Origin: CBDFKK01 sp965248815
Lineage (GTDB): Bacteria > Pseudomonadota > Alphaproteobacteria > SMXP01
Direction of reading: 5' to 3'
Assembly (NCBI GenBank): GCA_965248815.1
Contig: CBDFKK010000004.1
Location: forward strand, 1 to 64,000
DNA: 64,000 nucleotides
Shown: positions 27,772 to 36,084 of the stretch, in pieces
Layout: every line of letters begins with the position of its first letter
Numbering within the stretch: the stretch's first letter is position 1
The notes under the pieces: generated by a model
Told to the model about the DNA's origin: nothing
The model's database searches: none
Seen by the model: only the letters and a program-made list of their open reading frames with translations
Translations under genes and position numbers: made by a program

Positions 27772-28236
27772 ATGATAAAAACCACGTTATCGCTTGTAAT
27801 TATCTATGTGTTAGCGAGCCTGCCGGCTTGGGCCGAAGCAGAAATTCAACGCCTTAATCCGGAAGGCCTGGGTCAGCCAGAAGGGTATCGACAGGTCGTG
27901 ACGGCACAAGGCGGCAAGACGGTATACCTTGCAGGTCAAGCGGGCCTGCGCGCCGACGGCACCATGCCAGAAACTCTCGCCGAGCAAGCAGAACTTACAT
28001 ATGAAAACATCGGCGTCGCCTTGGCCGCCGTCGGAGGGTCGGCATCTGATGTCATCCGCATTACGGCTTACATCGTTGGCTTGGGCCAAGGCACCGACCC
28101 ACTACCGGTGTATCTGGCTCAAGGTAAATTTTTTCCTGCTGACGCAAAGCCAGCCTCGACCATCCTTGGCGTATCGGGACTTGCCCTTCCGGAACTACTG
28201 TTCGAAGTGGATGTGATTGCGGTTGTGGACGAGTGA
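27772..28236 (+). CDS. Exported Rid (YjgF/YER057c) family protein
   Basis: A 154-residue Rid-fold protein with a Sec signal peptide (TTLSLVIIYVLASLPAWA) in front of the domain. The domain blocks are TVYLAGQAGLRADGT and DVIRITAYIVGL. The residue equivalent to the catalytic Arg of RidA (in PARS) is Ser here (KPASTILGV), so imine hydrolysis is not expected. The start is ATG 27772 with GGGGAGGGAG just upstream; a longer start is rejected. It is followed by a second, cytoplasmic Rid gene. Confidence 0.8.
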   Translation: MIKTTLSLVIIYVLASLPAWAEAEIQRLNPEGLGQPEGYRQVVTAQGGKTVYLAGQAGLRADGTMPETLAEQAELTYENIGVALAAVGGSASDVIRITAYIVGLGQGTDPLPVYLAQGKFFPADAKPASTILGVSGLALPELLFEVDVIAVVDE

Positions 28237-28366
28237 TGTGCTTTGTCGTTCGGTTTAATCCGTCTACGGCATAAAACTAATTCTAAGTGGCACCCGACAA
28301 ATACATTGAGTTTCTTGTACCGCATCTCAGATTTCTAAATCAACACCCATAACAAGAGGTAAGCTC

Positions 28367-28747
28367 ATGTCGACCAACATTGTCCGAGATCCAACCAAGG
28401 GATATACGAGGCGCAGTGTCGAGATCCCGGCGGGGTCTCGCATTCTTTATATAAGCGGTCAGACCGCGACGGATGAAAACGGCCACACGCCGCCCGATGC
28501 CGAAACACAGGCCGACGTCGTCTACGCCAAAGTTGTCCAAACCTTGGAAGACGCGGGCATGGGCGTAGAGGACCTCGTGAAGACGAATCTATACATGGTC
28601 AATCCGGAGGACATCGGTGCCGTTTACAAAGCCGGCCAAAAACACAATCCAGGAGGTACGCAGGCCGGTACACTCGTCTATGTCAAAGCCCTGGCATCGC
28701 CGGAGGTGCTCATGGAGCTCGAGGCCGTGGCCGCCAGGGTGGACTGA
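28367..28747 (+). CDS. Rid (YjgF/YER057c) family protein
   Basis: A 126-residue Rid-fold protein with no signal peptide. Blocks are RILYISGQTATDENGHTP, GVEDLVKTNLYMV and the C-terminal MELEAVAARV. The position of the RidA catalytic Arg is Gly (QAGTLVYV), so it belongs to a Rid group without imine deaminase activity. AAGAGGTAAGC before ATG 28367 gives a ribosome site. Its pairing with an exported Rid protein suggests related ligands in two compartments (inference). Confidence 0.83.
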   Translation: MSTNIVRDPTKGYTRRSVEIPAGSRILYISGQTATDENGHTPPDAETQADVVYAKVVQTLEDAGMGVEDLVKTNLYMVNPEDIGAVYKAGQKHNPGGTQAGTLVYVKALASPEVLMELEAVAARVD

Positions 28748-28962
28748 ACCCCAATAAACCCACGAGCTAGACTACCTGCACTGTTGCCATACGGGCACAC
28801 GTGGCCAGTGTCTCATGATGAAACTCTGCTTTTGGCTCATTTTGGCGCTATTTCGCCTTTCCTACTGGAGAAAGTCCGCCTAAAGTCCCATTCCAAAGAG
28901 GCGCAAAAGTTAATAGAATTGCAGTTCGGGAGTGAAGTTCCAACGAGGGGAAAAGCACAAAT

Positions 28963-31185
28963 ATGACGATGGTAAAAAGACTCCGATACGCCGTATCGGT
29001 GGCCGCTCTTGCTGTGAGCACGACGGTCTTTATGGCCGAAAGTGCCAAAGCCCAAATCGACACGATCATCGTGACGGTTGAACGCCGAGCTGAGTCGCTG
29101 CAGACGGTTCCGGTGTCGGTCAGCGCCTTCGGCCGCCAGGAGCTCAAGATTCGACAAATCAACGCGCCGAATGATTTGGAGCGCTACACGCCCAGTCTCA
29201 AAATGCGCAACAACATTACCTCGCCGACGAACTTGTCGCCGGCCCTGCGTGGCTCAACTCAGCAAGATGCCTCATTGGCCGTGGCAGAATCTCCCTTTGG
29301 GATGTACGTTGACGGCATCTATATGGCTCGCCTCGCCGGCAACAATATTGAACTCGCCGACCTTGAACGAGTGGAAGTCTTAAGAGGGCCGCAGGGAACG
29401 CTATATGGGCGAAACACTTTGGCCGGGGCCATCAAATTTATAACGCGCACACCAAGCCCGGACAACGAATGGATCAATGCGGAGGCTGGCTACGGCAACT
29501 ACGGTCAATACCGCTTTGGCGCGAGCGTCGGGCAGAACATCAACGAAGCTTTCTCTGCTTCGGCTTCGTTCCAGGCGACCGGCGAGGACGGCTACAGTAC
29601 AAATGTCGCAACCGGAGAAAGCCTCGGTGAGCAGGAAAACTTTGCCGGCCGCCTCAAGCTTCACTATCACGGCTGCGCGTGCATTGATGCCGTTGCGTCG
29701 GTCTCGTATTCCGATAGTGAAAATAATGGCTTGGCGTTATTAGAAGGCAATACGCCAACGGTTCCGAGCACCATGCAGTTTGAATTTGACGATGTTAACA
29801 TCGTATCTGGCAATTACAGAACAAATAGACCGTCTGGTGACAAATTCCCGGTCGTGGAAAACGAGCCAAGGGGCGATACGGAGCAACTCATCGCGTCCCT
29901 CGATGTGACTTATGATGTGGGCTGGGACGTGAAGATCAGGTCCATTTCGGGCTACGTCGATACACAAGACTTAATCATTACCGACTTTAGCGGCACCGGT
30001 CGGGTCATGTTCGACACTTTTCTGGATACCCGCCAATTCAGCCAAGAGCTGCAAGCACTCGGCTCTTTGTTTGATGAGCGGCTCGATTTTATTGCGGGCT
30101 TCTACTTTTTTGACGACAAGGCCGACCAATCGTTCAATTGGTTTGTGGGGGGACCAACTTCTCAATCGTCGTATGTGGCCAAAACAAGGAACTATTCTGG
30201 ATTCGCGCAATTGGACTTCAACGTCACAGACAATCTGACATTAACGGGAGGCGCACGCTACACCCGGGATAGAAAGCAGTTTGACGGGACCTTTAACTTT
30301 GTCGGTGCTCCTGCGATCGCTCCGATTCTCCATGACGTCGTCTTTTCGGCATGGACGCCTAAGTTCGGTATCGATTACAACGTGCCGAACTCGTTCGACT
30401 TTGTTGACAGCTTGCTGCTCTATGCCACGGCCAGCAAAGGCTTCAAATCGGGCGGATTTAGCGCCATTTGCATATTTGGTTGCGACGACGCCCGCACGCC
30501 ATATGGGCCAGAAACCAACTGGACTTATGAAGGTGGCTTCAAGGCGGACATGTTCGACAATCGTTTTCGCGCCAATGTCAACTACTACTACAATGACATC
30601 ACTGACATTACGTTGAATGCACAGGTGGCCTTGCCTCCGCTTCCTCCTTTATTCTTGCCGAGGAGCTCGTTTCCGGTTGTGAATGCCGGCGATGCGGTGA
30701 TTAGAGGGGCCGAGATCGAGATGATTGTCTCGCCTATCGAGGGCTTAAACCTTTTCGCCGTCGCGGAAGTCTCGGACGCTAAATTCACGAGGCTTAATCC
30801 GACGACTTCGCCAGCAGCCGCGCCCGCCGCCTTTGGCATTGCTGAAGCCGTGCCGCCGTCAGTTCCGCATTGGGCGTTAACCTTAGGCTTCGATTACATT
30901 CACACCGGTAGCCTCTTCAATCTCGATGCCGACTATAGCTTTGGCGTAGATTGGTACCACTCGGACCAATACACCTCCGCTGCAAACAATGAAACGATCG
31001 TCTCTCCGTTTGACCGCGTAAATGCTTTTGCCGCAGTCGACATTGAAGAACATTGGAGACTGTCGTTTACAATGGAGAACGTCGCAAACACGGCAACTAT
31101 TCAAACCGGTTCCCGCGGATTTTTAGGAGGCTTCTACATGTGGCCGCCACGGAACTATATGTTCAAACTTTCTTACTCCGGGTAA
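28963..31185 (+). CDS. TonB-dependent outer-membrane receptor
   Basis: A 740-residue outer-membrane receptor. It has a Sec signal (VAALAVSTTVFMAESAKA) and a TonB-box-like DTIIVTVERRAESLQ. The plug domain has LRGSTQQD and ERVEVLRGPQGTLYGRNTLAGAIKF, and a long beta-barrel ends in NYMFKLSYSG. The plug motifs are of the CirA/FecA-like group common for many substrates in Alphaproteobacteria, where catechols, siderophores, vitamins or organic nutrients are taken up. No DNA-binding sigma partner is nearby. Its position after the Rid genes suggests it imports the substrate of this block (inference). Confidence 0.92.
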   Translation: MTMVKRLRYAVSVAALAVSTTVFMAESAKAQIDTIIVTVERRAESLQTVPVSVSAFGRQELKIRQINAPNDLERYTPSLKMRNNITSPTNLSPALRGSTQQDASLAVAESPFGMYVDGIYMARLAGNNIELADLERVEVLRGPQGTLYGRNTLAGAIKFITRTPSPDNEWINAEAGYGNYGQYRFGASVGQNINEAFSASASFQATGEDGYSTNVATGESLGEQENFAGRLKLHYHGCACIDAVASVSYSDSENNGLALLEGNTPTVPSTMQFEFDDVNIVSGNYRTNRPSGDKFPVVENEPRGDTEQLIASLDVTYDVGWDVKIRSISGYVDTQDLIITDFSGTGRVMFDTFLDTRQFSQELQALGSLFDERLDFIAGFYFFDDKADQSFNWFVGGPTSQSSYVAKTRNYSGFAQLDFNVTDNLTLTGGARYTRDRKQFDGTFNFVGAPAIAPILHDVVFSAWTPKFGIDYNVPNSFDFVDSLLLYATASKGFKSGGFSAICIFGCDDARTPYGPETNWTYEGGFKADMFDNRFRANVNYYYNDITDITLNAQVALPPLPPLFLPRSSFPVVNAGDAVIRGAEIEMIVSPIEGLNLFAVAEVSDAKFTRLNPTTSPAAAPAAFGIAEAVPPSVPHWALTLGFDYIHTGSLFNLDADYSFGVDWYHSDQYTSAANNETIVSPFDRVNAFAAVDIEEHWRLSFTMENVANTATIQTGSRGFLGGFYMWPPRNYMFKLSYSG

Positions 31186-31233
31186 GGAGCGACTCAGAAC
31201 AAACGTCTAGGACTTCCTAGTCGTCAAAAATTC

Positions 31234-31266
31234 GGGACCGCGAGCGAACCTCGCGGTCCCTTTTTT
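31234..31266 (+). terminator. Intrinsic terminator after the TonB receptor
   Basis: Perfect stem GGGACCGCGAG / CTCGCGGTCCC with a short CGAAC-type loop, followed by six T. It lies 48 bases after the receptor stop. Confidence 0.85.
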
Positions 31267-31364
31267 GTCCGGAGCTCATTGACAAGGCCCGGACTTGCGC
31301 TGGGCAGTTTTTGGAAATTGATGTAGCTTAGGAGCTCCCGCGTCCACCCAAAGGGACACCTTCC

Positions 31365-31949
31365 ATGACCAAGAAGACTCTTGTGATCTGGCTTGCGGCG
31401 CCTATCTCCGGCGCGCTCACGCTCACCGTATGGGGCATGCTGTTTTGGGGTCTGCTCTATGATTACGTTGGCGTGTTTCAAAACCTGCCGCCGGAGATGG
31501 AGCAAGCAGCGCAATCTTTTGCAACCGCTGACATCGAAACGGGCACGTATTTCTACCCCTGGCCGCGCAACACGTCGGAGGCGATCGAGGTCTGGCTCGA
31601 GAAGCACCGTAGCGGACCCTTCTTTAAGATTAGCTATGTGCAACAAGGCGTCGATCCGCAGACACCTGGGAAAATCCTTGGCGGCGTCGGGCTCTATCTC
31701 TTAGTGGCGCTGCTCGCCACGGCCCTGTTGCGCCTGAGCGGCATTGATCCCCGCGCGGTTGCAAAGTCGGCCACGCTCATCTTATTCGGCGGCGCCATGG
31801 GCACGCTTCTCATTCAGGTGGGCGACCCCATCTGGTTTCACCTGCCCTGGGACTACGTCCTGGGCAATCTCGTGTTCGAGCTCGTGGCTTGGACCGTCTT
31901 GGGCCTCACCGTCGCCTGGGTGCTCAAAACTGTTGCGGCCCGAGACTAA
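31365..31949 (+). CDS. Hypothetical membrane protein
   Basis: A 194-residue protein with an N-terminal membrane segment (VIWLAAPISGALTLTVWGMLFWGLLY), a periplasmic-looking middle of about 70 residues, and three further hydrophobic segments near the C-terminus (YLLVALLATALLRL, ATLILFGGAMGTLLI, LVFELVAWTVLGLTVAWVL). I do not recognise the family. Start ATG 31365 follows GGGACACCTTCC, a weak ribosome site. It stands alone between a terminator and a small ORF. Confidence 0.6.
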   Translation: MTKKTLVIWLAAPISGALTLTVWGMLFWGLLYDYVGVFQNLPPEMEQAAQSFATADIETGTYFYPWPRNTSEAIEVWLEKHRSGPFFKISYVQQGVDPQTPGKILGGVGLYLLVALLATALLRLSGIDPRAVAKSATLILFGGAMGTLLIQVGDPIWFHLPWDYVLGNLVFELVAWTVLGLTVAWVLKTVAARD

Positions 31950-32055
31950 TACGCAAATTTTGAGGCACGTGTGACGCCCGTCACATCCGATCTGGGCCCG
32001 TATCGGTACAAGGGTCATGAGGCGGCAACATCGCTGTTAACCATTGAGGCCAAAC

Positions 32056-32211
32056 ATGTCTCCAGAATTGTTTGTGACCCTTACGACGCTCGCCATATTG
32101 GCAACGCGCGTCGCAGGGCGCCTTGCCACCTATGCCCTGATCGCCCTTGTTTTGTTTTTTGTTCTGAGCACAGGGCCCCTGCCCGCATTTGCGACTGCGA
32201 CGACAGTTTAG
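32056..32211 (+). CDS. Small hydrophobic ORF (51 aa)
   Basis: A 51-codon ORF with GAGG six bases before ATG 32056. The product is almost entirely hydrophobic: LFVTLTTLAILATRVAGRL, then LIALVLFFVLSTG, ending FATATTV. It could be one or two membrane helices. It is too short for homology by eye and may be a remnant. It ends just before the convergent hypothetical gene. Confidence 0.4.
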   Translation: MSPELFVTLTTLAILATRVAGRLATYALIALVLFFVLSTGPLPAFATATTV

Positions 32212-32213
32212 TT

Positions 32214-32783
32214 TTATGAGAGCTTGGGGCGTCGATAAATAACAGCGATGAGGGCAGCCACCAGCGCATAAATCATGACCCCGTGCGCGACCCCCAAGCT
32301 TGTCCACTTTAACGCGGTCACCCAAGACGTGACCTGCGCAACGCCATCCATGCGGTCCGGATAGCTGCTGACCAGCCAAATGCCCAACGCGTTTTCCGAA
32401 TAGTCAGAAAGAAGCGGAATGAGCGGGGCCAAGTTGAGTTTTCGCCGCGCATCGTCCGCAGCAAAGGCACGGCGCAAAGCTACGCTTGTAATGGTGACCA
32501 GAAAAGCCGTGTAGGCCAACGCCCAAACGATATCCAGCCCCAGGCGAAACGAAATGTAACGCGCCCGGCCTTCGTCGCCCCACCCTGCCAGTTGCTCATA
32601 GAGCTCGTCCGGCGTGTAAAGGAAATGACGATCCGGAGAGCCCCACTCACCGGCATAGTCCATACTTGCCGCGCTCTCTGCCGGCATGATGGTCGATAAG
32701 AAATAGCCGTAAACCAAAATCGCCAAAACGATTGTGACGATCGACGACAATCGGTCCAAGAGGCGAGACAGGGTCAGTAGCAT
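32214..32783 (-). CDS. Hypothetical 4-TM membrane protein
   Basis: A 189-residue protein with about four hydrophobic segments: one near residues 12-34 (IVTIVLAILVYGYFLST), one around IVWALAYTAFLVTITSVA, one weaker around NALGIWLVSSY, and one near the C-terminus (VMIYALVAALIAVIY). The loop has HFLYTPDELYEQLAGWGDEGR. I do not recognise the family. The start is placed at ATG 32783, where the membrane protein begins; the further open frame runs through the divergent AraC gene. The two genes share a short divergent promoter region of 93 bases. Confidence 0.65.
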   Translation of the reverse strand: MLLTLSRLLDRLSSIVTIVLAILVYGYFLSTIMPAESAASMDYAGEWGSPDRHFLYTPDELYEQLAGWGDEGRARYISFRLGLDIVWALAYTAFLVTITSVALRRAFAADDARRKLNLAPLIPLLSDYSENALGIWLVSSYPDRMDGVAQVTSWVTALKWTSLGVAHGVMIYALVAALIAVIYRRPKLS

Positions 32784-32876
32784 TGCGAAGTCCTGGAGCG
32801 GATGGGCGGCTTGGCATGGGTTATAGTACAGGACGCGCGCACGTGCGAGCGGCGCACGATATCCAGGAGCCCCGTG

Positions 32877-33716
32877 GTGGATTTTCAATTCACACCCTTT
32901 GACCCGCCCGCCGCGCTGAAACCAATTCTGCGGCAGACATTTTTTGCCAAAGGTCAAATTCACTACCGGTCTGACAAGATATTGCCCAATGGGCTTGTCG
33001 TCTTGATCTTCTGCCTTGGTGGGCCCCATCGGCTGGGCAAGTCCGAGGATCCTTCGCAAAACTCGTCTTTCGCTCACAATTGGCTAAGCGGCGTTCAAAC
33101 GACGCCGCTCTACAACACGCCAAGTAGCGAAACCCATGTCATGGGACTTCTTTTCGAACCGATCGGCTTTCATTCTCTCTTCGGCATCGATATGCGGCAC
33201 TTGGTCGATCAAACGATGGGTGCGCGTGACGTGCTGCTCCACGAAATCGTTCAAAAAATTAGGCTAACGTTGCCTCAGGCATCGTTAGAGGCAGGCCATG
33301 ATCAGCTGCACGAGCTTCTGGCAAGCATGCCCAAAAGCTTGCCTCCCGGCTGGCTTCAAAACCTATATGACAAGATCAAAGCAAGTTTGGGAGCGCTGAA
33401 GCTCACCGAAGCCTATCAAGAGATCGGCCTGAGCGCCCGACACGTAAGTGACACATTCAAGACTCATGTGGGCGTCAGCCCCAAAGTGCTATGCCGTATT
33501 TATCGACTGGAAGCGCTTCTCGAACAGATCGATCCGGCAACGCCCGTGAATTGGTCCACGCTGGCGCACGAATTTGGATTCACCGACCAGGCCCACTTTA
33601 ACAAAGAGTTCCGCACATTCTCCGGTCTTCAGCCCAAAGAATACTTAGAGCAGCGCCGCCGCGATTTACCCGAGTTGGCAAAGGGCGAAAGCGTTCATTT
33701 TGCGCCTCAGCGTTGA
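32877..33716 (+). CDS. AraC-family transcriptional regulator
   Basis: A 279-residue DNA-binding regulator. The C-terminal AraC-type double helix-turn-helix reads LTEAYQEIGLSARHVSDTFKTHVGVSPK, then WSTLAHEFGFTDQAHFNKEF and FSGLQPKEYL, the expected second helix-turn-helix. The N-terminal 170 residues are a beta-rich sensor domain of the DUF6597 type. GTG at 32877 is chosen because AGGAG lies 7 bases upstream; GTG 32874 is also possible. It is divergent from the 4-TM hypothetical gene, which may be its target (inference). Confidence 0.85.
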   Translation: MDFQFTPFDPPAALKPILRQTFFAKGQIHYRSDKILPNGLVVLIFCLGGPHRLGKSEDPSQNSSFAHNWLSGVQTTPLYNTPSSETHVMGLLFEPIGFHSLFGIDMRHLVDQTMGARDVLLHEIVQKIRLTLPQASLEAGHDQLHELLASMPKSLPPGWLQNLYDKIKASLGALKLTEAYQEIGLSARHVSDTFKTHVGVSPKVLCRIYRLEALLEQIDPATPVNWSTLAHEFGFTDQAHFNKEFRTFSGLQPKEYLEQRRRDLPELAKGESVHFAPQR

Positions 33717-33797
33717 GGTCATTTTTTTACAAGACTGGAACGGAGATGTTTTCTATACGAGTGCAATACAGCTAAGCCTATTCGGAGACGTCCCAGA

Positions 33798-34229
33798 ATG
33801 ATCTTCGCCGTTGACGAAATGATCGATGCGCCCATAGACGAGGTTTGGCGCTATTTGACAGAGCCCGCGTTGATGACACGCTGGATGACCAGTATTGACG
33901 ACATACGCACGGCGGATAACGAGCCCCTGCACGAAGGGTCCAAAATGCTTTTTTCGGCACGAGGGGCGGATCGCATGTCGGAAGTCACCGCGTTTCGCCC
34001 AAACGAGTTGATGACATTGCGCTCGGTACAGGGCCCCGTAACCGCTGTCTATCAATATGCGCTCAAACCAAATGGCAGCGGCACTGATGCTCGCTTGGAA
34101 GCCACATGCGACGCCGACGGGATCTTCAAGATCTTTGGCCCCCTTCTTCGATATCTCATCCGAAAGTCGGACGGCGGACAACTTGCAAGTCTCAAGGCTG
34201 CGATCGGCGAAAGCACGCGATCCACATAG
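33798..34229 (+). CDS. SRPBCC-family (START-like) protein
   Basis: A 143-residue protein with the helix-grip fold of the Bet v1/polyketide-cyclase/AHSA1 group: DEMIDAPIDEVWRYLTEPALMTRW at the start, then a beta-sheet and a long C-terminal helix (LLRYLIRKSDGGQLASLKAAI). Such proteins bind hydrophobic ligands. The function is unknown. It stands alone between the AraC regulator and a beta-propeller gene. Confidence 0.75.
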   Translation: MIFAVDEMIDAPIDEVWRYLTEPALMTRWMTSIDDIRTADNEPLHEGSKMLFSARGADRMSEVTAFRPNELMTLRSVQGPVTAVYQYALKPNGSGTDARLEATCDADGIFKIFGPLLRYLIRKSDGGQLASLKAAIGESTRST

Positions 34230-34414
34230 GGCTTGCACCATTTCGCTTCGCTGGTGAAACCGCGTGTCGGTGGGGCGTTGCGCTCTCCGAAATGCAAGAT
34301 GCGGTACTTTGTAACAGGCGGTTCTAGCGCCAATGCCTTCGTGCTAGACTTCCGGCCGACCTTCATTTAACGCCGATATCATCCGGCAATTCATCACATT
34401 TAGAGAGCTGACTT

Positions 34415-35449
34415 ATGCAAACGAAATTATTTGCGGCCATATTGGGAACGAGCATCATTGCAGCCGGCGCTGCATTAGCAATGGGTGAAAAGTCGCCTCT
34501 GGAAGGCGGCCAGGAGCTGCCGAGCCGAAAGATTCCAAACATTCCGCCGTCGGGAGAAGCCTACTACGCGCCCGATAGCACGTACCTGATCGCCCAAACA
34601 AAAGATGAGAACGCCATCCCCGGCGAGGACGGACGCATGGGCAGCCTCACTTACACTTTTACCGATGAAGGCGAAGATATTCGCCGGATCAATGACAAGG
34701 GCCAAGACGCCTGCTCTTACTTTTTCCCTGATCAGCAGAAACTCGTGTGGACCTCGACACGCGACAATATGGACATGCCCGTGGGCGATTGGGCCGATGA
34801 ACCGAATTATCCCCGCGGCGCCGAACTATACATTTCCGATCTCGACGGCAACAACGTGCAGCGTTTGACTGACAATGAATATTACGACGCTGAAGTGTCC
34901 GTCTCACCCAACGGCGAATGGATCGTGTTCGGCCGTCAAATTGACGGCAAAGATGATTTATGGCGCATGCGGGCAGACGGAACGGGCGAAGAGCAAATTA
35001 CGTTTACCGATGATTGGCAGGAGGGTGCGCCGTTTTACATGCCCGACAACGAAACCATCATGTTCCGTGCACCGAAGGCGAGCGAGTACGGCATGTTTCC
35101 ACGACCCATGACCGTCTTTACCATCAAGCATGACGGTACTGACCTCAAACAGCATACATTCAACAATGATATGAATTGGGCGCCCTACCCGACACCGGAC
35201 GGCCGCCACTATGTCTTTGTCATGATCGTCGATGGCCGCAATTGGGAAATCTTTTTGGGTGATCTCGAAGGCGATGAGCCGCTGCGTCTCACCTACAGTG
35301 ATGGATTTGACGGACTGCCCTCCGTCTCCCCTGACGGTACCAAATTGGTGTGGACACGCGGCGAAGGAGGCCGGGGCGGCGGATTTTTCACCTACGTGAT
35401 GGATATCTCTTCGCTGGATGTCGGTCCGGAGAACTACAAGGGGAATTAG
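34415..35449 (+). CDS. Exported TolB-like beta-propeller protein
   Basis: A 344-residue periplasmic protein with a Sec signal (FAAILGTSIIAAGAALA). It is built of WD40-like PD40 repeats: ...ELYISDLDGNNVQRLTDNEYYDAEVSVSPNGEWIVF, LWRMRADGTGEEQITF, VFTIKHDGTDLKQHTF and LPSVSPDGTKLVWT. Such propellers act as binding platforms or hydrolase-linked modules. No catalytic domain is seen, so it is not a prolyl oligopeptidase. ATG at 34415. It is likely a solute- or protein-binding partner (inference). Confidence 0.82.
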   Translation: MQTKLFAAILGTSIIAAGAALAMGEKSPLEGGQELPSRKIPNIPPSGEAYYAPDSTYLIAQTKDENAIPGEDGRMGSLTYTFTDEGEDIRRINDKGQDACSYFFPDQQKLVWTSTRDNMDMPVGDWADEPNYPRGAELYISDLDGNNVQRLTDNEYYDAEVSVSPNGEWIVFGRQIDGKDDLWRMRADGTGEEQITFTDDWQEGAPFYMPDNETIMFRAPKASEYGMFPRPMTVFTIKHDGTDLKQHTFNNDMNWAPYPTPDGRHYVFVMIVDGRNWEIFLGDLEGDEPLRLTYSDGFDGLPSVSPDGTKLVWTRGEGGRGGGFFTYVMDISSLDVGPENYKGN

Positions 35450-35637
35450 TTCTGTAGAGTCTAAGGTCGATTCCATTCGCACAAATGGTAAAGATCGACA
35501 GCGCCGGTACGCCCTGCGCATTCAATATGTAGCGTCTAACAGGGCGCCACGACCGCTAAATCTGACTCTCCCTTACCAATTAACGTCTCGTTAACCGCCC
35601 CCTGAGGTAGCTTGCGGTCCACTGCGGGGAGGGAACA

Positions 35638-35887
35638 TGACGAATTTGGACATGACCATGCGGCGCGGCGCGGCGCGGCGCGCGCGCTACGAGACAACGC
35701 CATTCTGACAAGCTGGCTTTTATTATCGCTGCCATTGCTTTGGGCGGCGATCGCCATTTATCAATTGCCCATCATGTGGGTTGGATGGGCCACATACGCG
35801 ATCGTGACGGCGATGTGCTTAGAACTTGCCGTCCGGATCCTGGCGTATATCCACGCACGGTGGCGCTTAAGCCGGCGCTCAATTTAG
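35638..35887 (+). pseudogene. Small membrane protein out of frame at a CGGCG repeat
   Basis: The strongest start is ATG 35638, with GGGAGGG six bases upstream, but its frame ends after 23 codons. The frame carrying the protein body (LTSWLLLSLPLLWAAIAIYQ, then WATYAIVTAMCLELAVRILAY, a two-helix membrane protein) is shifted. Between the two lie four tandem CGGCG units at 35661-35680. One more unit, or two fewer, would join the start to the body. An alternative TTG start at 35612 in the body frame has no ribosome site. It may be a phase-variable or slippage-inactivated gene. Confidence 0.5.
35661..35680. repeat. CGGCG x4 tandem repeat
   Basis: Four perfect copies of a 5-base unit followed by CGCGCGC. 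The unit length is not a multiple of three, so any change in copy number shifts the reading frame of the surrounding small membrane gene. Confidence 0.9.
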
Positions 35888-36084
35888 GTGGTCGATGCCA
35901 AGGGTTCTTAATGCCTTGGCACGGCGAGATCCTACTGTTCAGTTTTGACTCCAATCTGAAAAAGACCATGCGGCCCGCACCTTTCCAATGTTTCCTGCCC
36001 CATTCAAGGGATAGGGAAAAATCCGCATGTCAGGTACGCTGTGCGCCGTAGTAGGATCTGTCACGAACGGATCAAGTCGCGACG

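Noticed and set aside
35661..35690. GC-rich repeat read as a CRISPR-like or origin repeat
   Set aside because: It has four contiguous 5-base units without spacers, so it is a simple tandem repeat.
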